A DNA stretch of 64,000 nucleotides, from positions 6,865-70,864 of the forward strand of contig JBFMHF010000014.1 of the NCBI GenBank assembly GCA_040752975.1. The letters are read 5' to 3'. Both the position numbers and the translations under genes were made by a program. The notes under the pieces were generated by a model, which made no database searches, was not told where the DNA came from, and saw only the letters and a list, made by a program, of their open reading frames with translations. The DNA is from JADLDB01 sp040752975. Lineage in GTDB: Bacteria > Myxococcota > Myxococcia > Myxococcales > Myxococcaceae. Numbering within the stretch: position 1 is the stretch's first letter; each line of letters starts with the position of its first letter. Of the stretch, positions 58,825 to 64,000 are shown piece after piece.

Positions 58825-59941
58825 CGCGGCTGCTCGTCTCCGCCCAGGCCCGGGCACAGCGCTCCAGCGCCGCGGCCGGCTCTCCGTGGGGAGGCCCGAG
58901 CGACACCACCTCGTCGAAGCGCTCTTTCCAACGGCTGGCCGGCAGCTCGCACGCGCCCACGAAGGCCACCACCCGGCAGCGGTGACGGCGCGCAAGCTGG
59001 GCGAGGCCCCACGGGCCCTTGTCGGCGGGCGTCTGCGCGTCGAGGCGGCCTTCCCCGGTGACGACGAGCTGCGCGCCGGCCAGTTGCCGATCGAGCCCGA
59101 CGAGCGCGGCGAGCGAGAGGAAGCCGGGACGCAAGGTGGCGTTGCAGAGGGAGGACAGGCCCCAGGCGAGGCCTCCGGCGGCGCCGCTTCCCGGAGCCCG
59201 CGCCAGGGCAGCTCCGCCCGAAACGAGGCCGGTGAGGCGCCGCAGCAGGCCCTCGAGGAACACCACGTCCCACCCGGTGGCGCCCTTCTGCCGGGCGAAG
59301 AGGTGGCTGGCCCCGGAAGGCCCCAGCAGCGGGCTCTTCACGTCCGTCCAGACCTCAAGCTCTGCGCGGGCGAGGCGGTGGTCGAGGCCTGACGTGTCGA
59401 GGGAGGCACAGCCTGCGAGGCGCCGCGGCGTGGGCTCCAGCACCCGCGCCTCGCCGTCCAGGAAGCGCACGCCGAGCGCGTTGAGGGCGCCGGCGCCGCC
59501 GTCGGTGGTGGCGCTGCCTCCGGCTCCGACGATGATCCGCCGGCACCCCGCGTCGAGGGCCGCGCGGATCAGCTGACCCGTGCCGGTGGTGGAGGCGTCG
59601 AGAGGCCGGCGCTCCTGCGGGGTGAGGCGGGTGAGCCCCGAGGCCTGCGCCATCTCCAGCACGGCGACGTCACCGGGCGGCAGGACGGCCCAGGCCGCGT
59701 CGACGGGGCGGCCGAGCGGATCCGCCACGCGGCTCATGCGTCGCTGCGCGCCGGGGACGCGAGCGAGGACGAGCTCGACGGTGCCCGGTCCTCCGTCAGC
59801 GAGCGGGAAGAGTGAGAGCTGCCAGTCGGGGCGGGCGGCGTGCAGGCCGCGGCGTATCGCTTCGGCGGCAGCGGCGGCGCTGAGGGTGCCTTTGAACTCC
59901 TGGGGCGCCACCACCACGCGCAGCGGGCCTTTCGCGCTCAC
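58811..59941 (-). CDS. glxK: Glycerate 2-kinase (GlxK/GarK family)
   Basis: A 376-residue cytoplasmic kinase forming 2-phosphoglycerate from glycerate and ATP. Family features: VVVAPQEFKGTLSAAAAAEAI (with the conserved FKGTLSA phrase), LFPLADGGPGTVE, IIVGAGGSATTDGGAGALNALG and VVTGEGRLDAQTPADKGP. Length matches GlxK. The GTG start overlaps the stop of the lipoprotein gene upstream by four bases (GTGA). Usual family DGGEGT is here DGGPGT, a substitution close to the active-site loop. Confidence 0.92.
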   Translation of the reverse strand: MSAKGPLRVVVAPQEFKGTLSAAAAAEAIRRGLHAARPDWQLSLFPLADGGPGTVELVLARVPGAQRRMSRVADPLGRPVDAAWAVLPPGDVAVLEMAQASGLTRLTPQERRPLDASTTGTGQLIRAALDAGCRRIIVGAGGSATTDGGAGALNALGVRFLDGEARVLEPTPRRLAGCASLDTSGLDHRLARAELEVWTDVKSPLLGPSGASHLFARQKGATGWDVVFLEGLLRRLTGLVSGGAALARAPGSGAAGGLAWGLSSLCNATLRPGFLSLAALVGLDRQLAGAQLVVTGEGRLDAQTPADKGPWGLAQLARRHRCRVVAFVGACELPASRWKERFDEVVSLGPPHGEPAAALERCARAWAETSSRATRT

Positions 59942-60354
59942 CGGGGCGCCTCGAGCCCCGGGCCCCGCACCGGCGCGCGCGGGACGTCGTCGCTTCGACC
60001 GCCCGGCTGCGGCGGAGGGAGGGGGACGCCGGCATCGCTGGCTGCTTCCCCCGCGGAGGAGGCGGCCCCGACGCCGCGCAGCTCGAGGAGCGCGTTGGGC
60101 ACGCAGCGCTCGTTGAGCGCGGTGCCCTCGCAGTGCTCGTCGGGGCGGCACTTCCCTCCGCAGGGGAGGGGATCGCACGTGCCCGTCTTCTCGTTGCACT
60201 TCGTGCCGGGGTTGCAGGGCGTGTAGCACTCGCCGTCGGCGCGTCGGGCGGCGGCCACCCCAACGGCGATGGCCGTGTTGACCACCGCGCCAGCCGCACC
60301 GCTGCTGGCGCAGGCGGAGGTGAGGCAGAGGCTGGCAAGCCAGGGGACACGCAC
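59938..60354 (-). CDS. Small Cys-containing lipoprotein
   Basis: A 138-residue predicted lipoprotein (GTG start; signal VPWLASLCLTSACASSG). The mature part has an Ala-rich segment, then a Cys cluster typical of EGF- or Dickkopf-like knots in myxobacterial lipoproteins (GECYTPCNPGTKCNEKTGTC, then PLPCGGKCRPDEHCEG), then a Pro-rich tail. Function unknown. The stop overlaps the glycerate kinase start, forming a two-gene operon. Confidence 0.7.
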   Translation of the reverse strand: MRVPWLASLCLTSACASSGAAGAVVNTAIAVGVAAARRADGECYTPCNPGTKCNEKTGTCDPLPCGGKCRPDEHCEGTALNERCVPNALLELRGVGAASSAGEAASDAGVPLPPPQPGGRSDDVPRAPVRGPGLEAPR

Positions 60355-60377
60355 GCAATGACTCCGGGGCCGCACCG

Positions 60378-60383
60378 TATAAG
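60378..60383 (+). promoter_or_regulatory. Putative -10 element (TATAAG) of yccF
   Basis: TATAAG is five of six consensus bases and ends 8 nt before the ATG at 60392, with no purine-rich ribosome-binding site between; a leaderless start is likely. Confidence 0.45.
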
Positions 60384-60391
60384 AAGTCGGC

Positions 60392-60766
60392 ATGCGCCTC
60401 TTGCTCAACCTGTTGTGGGCGATCCTCGGCGGCGGCTTCATCCTCGCGCTGGAGTACCTGCTGGCCGGGCTGGTGTGCTGCATCACCATCGTCGGCATCC
60501 CCTTCGGCCTGCAGTGCTTCAAGATCGCCGGCCTGGCGCTGTTCCCCTTCGGCAAGGACTTCAGCGACGCGAAGACGGGGGCGGGCAGCTTCATCCTCAA
60601 CATCATCTGGGTGGTGTTCGCGGGGATCTGGATCTTCCTGTCCCACCTGGTGCTGGCCGTGTCGCTGGGCGTCACCATCATCGGCATTCCCTTCGCGGTG
60701 CAGCACGTGAAGCTGGGGATGCTGGCGCTCGCGCCTTTCGGCGTGAAGGTGTGGGAGAAGCCGTAG
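60392..60766 (+). CDS. yccF: YccF-family inner membrane protein
   Basis: A 124-residue membrane protein with the two YccF half-repeats: CITIVGIPFGLQCFKIAGLA near residues 29-50 and SLGVTIIGIPFAVQHVKLGM near 91-110, each with the GIPF phrase, plus the NIIWVVFAGIWI helix between. The family function is not established. It runs convergent with the MltD-like gene, three bases between stops. Confidence 0.9.
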   Translation: MRLLLNLLWAILGGGFILALEYLLAGLVCCITIVGIPFGLQCFKIAGLALFPFGKDFSDAKTGAGSFILNIIWVVFAGIWIFLSHLVLAVSLGVTIIGIPFAVQHVKLGMLALAPFGVKVWEKP

Positions 60767-60769
60767 CGG

Positions 60770-62500
60770 CTACTTCCCGCCCTTGGGCGGCGCCCCGGCT
60801 GACGCGCCGGGCAATTCGGCGGCAGGCCCCGGCCAGATGGTGAGGCTGGAGCCGACTTGCAGGCCGCGTGCTCCACCGAGGCCCGGGTTCCACTCGCGCA
60901 GCTGGGAGACGTGCACGTCGAAGCGCCGCGCGATGCTCCACAGCGAGTCGCCGCGCCCCACGCCGTAGGTGACGCGCTTCTTCCCGTCGACGCTGGCCAC
61001 GGCGATCGACCCGGCCACCGCTGTCTTTGCGGTGTTGGCGCCCGCGGGGACTTCCTCGTCGGGACGCGCCGCGCGCAGGCCGGATCGTCTCGCCCGCGCC
61101 ACCTGCTTCTCGAGGGCCACGTCGGCCTTCCCCGCCTTGAGCGCCTTCTCGCTGGGCACGGGCACCACCAGCTCGCTGCCCACCTTGAGCGCACGCGCCG
61201 AGGCGAGGCGGTTCGCCTGGAGGATGGCTTCCTGCGCCGAGTGGTACGTCACGGCGATCTTCGACAGGGTGTCGCCGCGCACCACCTTGTGGATCCTGAA
61301 GTGGAGCCGCTCGGTGGGGGCGACTTTGGGGAACTCGACGGCGAAGCGTTCCCGCGCGCCCTTCGGCAGCCGCAGGGTGTAGGGCGCTTCGGGCGTGGCG
61401 GGCGGCGTGCACCAGCGCTTGAGCTCGGGGTTGAGCTGTTCGAGCTCCTCCACGGTGGTGCCGGCGGCCTGCGCGAGCACCTCGAGGTCCACGGAGTTGT
61501 CGAGCTGCACCTCCTCGAACTCGAAGGGCGGCTGGAAGTCGAACTCGTCCAGGGTGAAGCCGAAGGCCTCGGGATGCTTGGCGACGAGGGCAGCGGCGAT
61601 CAGCTTGGGGACGTAGTGCTTGGTCTCTTTGGCGAAGCCCTTCTTGTGCTCGGACAGCTCCCAGAAGTCGCGGGTGCCGTAGGTGTCGATGAGGCGCCGC
61701 ACGCGCCCGCCACCGGTGTTGTAGCCAGCCCACGCGAGGTACCAGTGGCCGGTGTTGGCGTAGAGCAGCGACAGGTAGTTCGCCGCGGCGTGGGTGGCCT
61801 TGATGGGATCCCTGCGCTCGTCGACCCAGAAGTCGTCCTTGAGGTTGAACAGCCTGGCAGTGCCGGCGATGAACTGCCACGGGCCGACGGCGCGCGCCCA
61901 GGACTTCGCCTGGGTGTTGAAGCCGGACTCGATCATCGACAGGTAGACGGTGTCGCGGGGCAGGCCGTGGGACTCGAGGATCGGCTGCATCAGGGGGATG
62001 TACCGGGTGCTGCGCGACATCCACTTGCGGAACCACTTGCGGCCCCTGCCCTGGAAGAACTGGATGTACTGGACCACCAGCGGGCGCATCTCGACGGGGA
62101 TGTCGTAGCGGTCCTTCACCTGGCTGATGTCGAAGGCAGCGAGATCCGTGACGGGGGCGAGCTGGAAGGCGAGCTCGTCTCCGGTGAGCTGCGCGGACTC
62201 CAGGGCTGCCTCGAGGCGATCTCGGGTGAGGGAGCCGTAGCCCAGGCGCTCGACCTCGGTGCGCAGCGCGGCGTCGGATCGAGTCTGGGGATCGAGGGCG
62301 GCCTCTTCGACGGCGCGCATCTCGTCCAGCTCTTCCTCGTCTGGGCCGGGCGGTGGCGCGTCCTCGGAGTCAGCGGCGCCAGCCAGGGTGAGGCCGGCGT
62401 CGGTGGCCGAAGCCTGGGCCACGAGGGTCATCCCGGGCGGCGGCGGGGGCATCGGGAGGTCGAGGGCCCCGAGCGCGAGGAGGAGTGAGGGGACGAGCAT
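60770..62500 (-). CDS. mltD: MltD-like membrane-bound lytic transglycosylase with LysM domains
   Basis: A 576-residue exported murein hydrolase that cleaves peptidoglycan glycan strands to give 1,6-anhydro ends. Signal peptide (LVPSLLLALGALDLP), a Pro/acidic linker, then an SLT domain with catalytic Glu191 in YLSMIESGFN, followed by AVGPWQFIAGTARLF and WYLAWAGYNTGGGRV. C-terminal LysM units bind peptidoglycan: VVRGDTLSKIAVTYH, and YGVGRGDSLWSIARRF near the end; a third LysM-like unit (LEVLAQAAGTTVEELEQLN) precedes them. An ATG at 62551 would extend the N-terminus by 17 residues and remains possible. Confidence 0.92.
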   Translation of the reverse strand: MLVPSLLLALGALDLPMPPPPPGMTLVAQASATDAGLTLAGAADSEDAPPPGPDEEELDEMRAVEEAALDPQTRSDAALRTEVERLGYGSLTRDRLEAALESAQLTGDELAFQLAPVTDLAAFDISQVKDRYDIPVEMRPLVVQYIQFFQGRGRKWFRKWMSRSTRYIPLMQPILESHGLPRDTVYLSMIESGFNTQAKSWARAVGPWQFIAGTARLFNLKDDFWVDERRDPIKATHAAANYLSLLYANTGHWYLAWAGYNTGGGRVRRLIDTYGTRDFWELSEHKKGFAKETKHYVPKLIAAALVAKHPEAFGFTLDEFDFQPPFEFEEVQLDNSVDLEVLAQAAGTTVEELEQLNPELKRWCTPPATPEAPYTLRLPKGARERFAVEFPKVAPTERLHFRIHKVVRGDTLSKIAVTYHSAQEAILQANRLASARALKVGSELVVPVPSEKALKAGKADVALEKQVARARRSGLRAARPDEEVPAGANTAKTAVAGSIAVASVDGKKRVTYGVGRGDSLWSIARRFDVHVSQLREWNPGLGGARGLQVGSSLTIWPGPAAELPGASAGAPPKGGK

Positions 62501-62617
62501 GAGACGAGCGCAGCGGAAGCCTAAGAGTCGCCTTCCCGCAGGGTCAAACATCCGGCGCGAGAAAACCCATCCCCGGAGGGGTGGTTCTGCGTGAAGCCCG
62601 CCTCCGGCTCAGTCACA

Positions 62618-64000
62618 ATGGCTGCGGTGACACAGCAGGCAGATGCCGGGCGAAGGGTCGGCCGGTTCGAGATCATCAAGCGCCTCGGAGGTGGAGGCCT
62701 GACCGACGCGTTCCTCGCGCGGCCCATTCCCGCGGCGGCGGACCTCCGCTTCGTCGCGCTCAAGCAGTTGTCAGCCACGGCGCGTGGCAACGAAGCCACG
62801 GCGCGAGCGTACCTGGAGGACGCGCGCGTGACGGCGGGGTTGATGCACGCCCACGTCGCGCGAGTCTTCAATGCCGCGGTCGATCCCGCGCGCGGTGAGC
62901 CGTACCTGGCGGTGGAGTTCGTGCCGGGAGCGGACGTGAAGACGTTGGTGGAGGTCGCGGCTCAGCGTGGCTTCCAGTTGCCGCTGCACATCGCCTGTCG
63001 CGTCGTCCACGACGTGTGCCTGGGGCTGCATGCGGGGCACCTGCTCGCGGGCCCGACGGGGCGCAGGCTGGGCGTCGTGCATGGCTCGGTGACGCCGGGC
63101 AACGTGATGGTGGCGTGGACGGGGCAGGTGAAGCTGCTCGACTTCGGCCTCTCCCGCGCGCGCGCGTTGCTGCGTCAGGCCTTCCCCGGGCAGTTGTTCG
63201 GAACGCTCGCGTACTCGAGCCCCGAGCAGATCCTCGATCACCCGATGGAACCGCGGAGCGACGTGTTCTCCGCGGGGACGTTGCTGTTCGAACTGCTGAC
63301 GGGTCGCCGGATGCACGAGAGCGAAGCGGCGGCACCCCGCGCGGTGGTGATGGACCGCCCGCCGCCGCCCAGCAGCCTGGCAGCAGACGTGCCTGCAAAG
63401 CTGGACGCCGCCGTGCTCGCCGCGCTGGAGAAGAACGTCGACGATCGACCGGCCTCCGCGGCCGATTTCGCGGGCGCCATCGCCGCGGCGGCGACGCTGG
63501 CGGAGGACTCGGAGGTGGCTGCGCTGATGGAGGCGCTGTTCGAGGAGCGGCGACGTGCGCTGGACGCGTTGCTGGCGCGTTGGTCGCGTGACGAGGACGA
63601 CGAGGAAGAGACGACGGTGTCGATGACGGTGCCCGTTCCACCCGACACGGCCGCGGAGACGGACTGGCCGGCGCCGCCGGTGGGTGCGTCGCCATGGGAG
63701 GCCACGCAACAACTCCAGGTTGCCCCCGTGCCCAGCCAGGCCCGGCGTGCGGCGCCGGAGGAACTCTGGGCAGCCCCTCCGCCACCGACGGTGAATGCGC
63801 GTGCGCCGCGGCCCCTGCCTGCGGAGGAGTTGTTTGCACCTCCCCCGCCGCCGGCGACGGCGAAAGCGCGGCCAGCGCCTGCGGAGGAGTTGTTTGCGCC
63901 TCCCCCGCCGCCGGCGACGGCGAAGGCGCGGCCCCCACCTCCGGACGAGTTGTTTGCACCTCCACCCCCGCCGGCGACGGCGAAGGCGCGGCCAGCGCCT
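62618..64000 (+). CDS. Ser/Thr kinase-like protein lacking the catalytic Asp (predicted pseudokinase), 3'-truncated
   Basis: The first 461 residues of a protein that runs out of the window; the frame has no stop. Residues about 15-290 have the Hanks kinase fold: RLGGGGLTDAFLA, VALKQL (Lys49), LLDFGLSRA (Asp175) and YSSPEQILD. But the HRD motif reads VVHGSVTPGN (155-162): the catalytic Asp is Ser157 and the preceding Arg is Gly. The third glycine of the nucleotide loop is Thr29. This fits a pseudokinase. After residue 385 comes a Pro/Ala-rich tail of 20-residue repeats. The start ATG 62618 has no clear ribosome-binding site. Confidence 0.85.
   Translation, partial: MAAVTQQADAGRRVGRFEIIKRLGGGGLTDAFLARPIPAAADLRFVALKQLSATARGNEATARAYLEDARVTAGLMHAHVARVFNAAVDPARGEPYLAVEFVPGADVKTLVEVAAQRGFQLPLHIACRVVHDVCLGLHAGHLLAGPTGRRLGVVHGSVTPGNVMVAWTGQVKLLDFGLSRARALLRQAFPGQLFGTLAYSSPEQILDHPMEPRSDVFSAGTLLFELLTGRRMHESEAAAPRAVVMDRPPPPSSLAADVPAKLDAAVLAALEKNVDDRPASAADFAGAIAAAATLAEDSEVAALMEALFEERRRALDALLARWSRDEDDEEETTVSMTVPVPPDTAAETDWPAPPVGASPWEATQQLQVAPVPSQARRAAPEELWAAPPPPTVNARAPRPLPAEELFAPPPPPATAKARPAPAEELFAPPPPPATAKARPPPPDELFAPPPPPATAKARPAP
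63781..64000 (+). repeat. 60-bp coding tandem repeat (20-residue Pro-rich units), continuing past the window
   Basis: Units begin at 63781, 63841, 63901 and 63961 and encode variants of PPPPPATAKARPAPAEELFA; the first copy is the most diverged and the last is cut at the window end. The units at 63841 and 63901 are nearly identical at the DNA level, which suggests recent copy-number change. Confidence 0.85.

Noticed and set aside
55003..58995. A 1330-codon minus-strand frame spanning three genes
   Set aside because: Low-complexity Arg/Ala translation that covers the kinase-NTPase-TPR gene in another frame and the papain-like gene antisense; no motifs.

Overview
The window is GC-rich, very densely coded DNA (no gene-free stretch over 300 bases) from what looks like a Myxococcota (myxobacterial) chromosome. 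The case for this is the combination of several Hanks-type Ser/Thr protein kinases (with PEGA, TPR and NTPase extensions), an FHA-domain sigma-54 activator, AgmX/PglI-type domains, and many lipoproteins and proteins with Pro/Ala-rich linkers. Genus cannot be fixed from the sequence alone. No rRNA, tRNA, CRISPR array, insertion sequence or prophage was seen. It reads as ordinary chromosome with a large share of lineage-specific envelope and signalling genes.

Layout. 1-8.7 kb: the end of a dihaem cytochrome, a family 2 glycosyltransferase, a giant TPR protein, an FHA/sigma-54 activator divergent from a small methyltransferase-AgmX pair, and D-aminoacyl-tRNA deacylase. 8.7-13.5 kb: a PhnD-like binding protein, class II photolyase and a GMC-oxidoreductase operon. 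13.6-18.6 kb: a DUF4261-like protein with a histone-H1-like tail, a Gly-rich membrane protein, a CpxP/CpxR/CpxA-like metal or envelope stress module, and a 16-cysteine tandem-repeat lipoprotein. 18.8-25.1 kb: hypothetical proteins, an FHA protein and a second two-component system. 25.4-35.1 kb: a propeller/dihaem cytochrome lipoprotein, gpsA, an amidohydrolase and large surface lipoproteins. 35.1-44.3 kb: a NatAB-like exporter followed by a tightly overlapped PspA / binding-protein / coiled-coil / lipoprotein / MacB-like ABC operon. 44.4-48.2 kb: a PEGA kinase and a Ycf46-like AAA protein. 48.2-58.8 kb: a split alpha-2-macroglobulin behind a kinase-NTPase-TPR giant, divergent from a predicted papain-fold protein and sharing with it a perfect inverted repeat. 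58.8-64 kb: glycerate kinase, a YccF protein, an MltD-like transglycosylase and the start of a predicted pseudokinase.

Themes. Phospho-Thr signalling recurs: two catalytically intact kinases, one apparent pseudokinase and two FHA proteins. Envelope maintenance dominates (PspA-ABC operon, CpxPRA-like set, MltD, macroglobulin). The most interesting locus is 48.2-58.8 kb, which combines an anti-protease-like split macroglobulin carrying AgmX-like inserts, a large sensor kinase and a divergent cysteine-protease-like protein.

Regulation. Many genes have a TAGNNT-like hexamer only 6-11 nt before the start codon and no ribosome-binding site, which suggests frequent leaderless transcripts. Convergent neighbours commonly end within a few bases of each other or overlap. 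All function calls come from reading translated sequence; no database search was possible.
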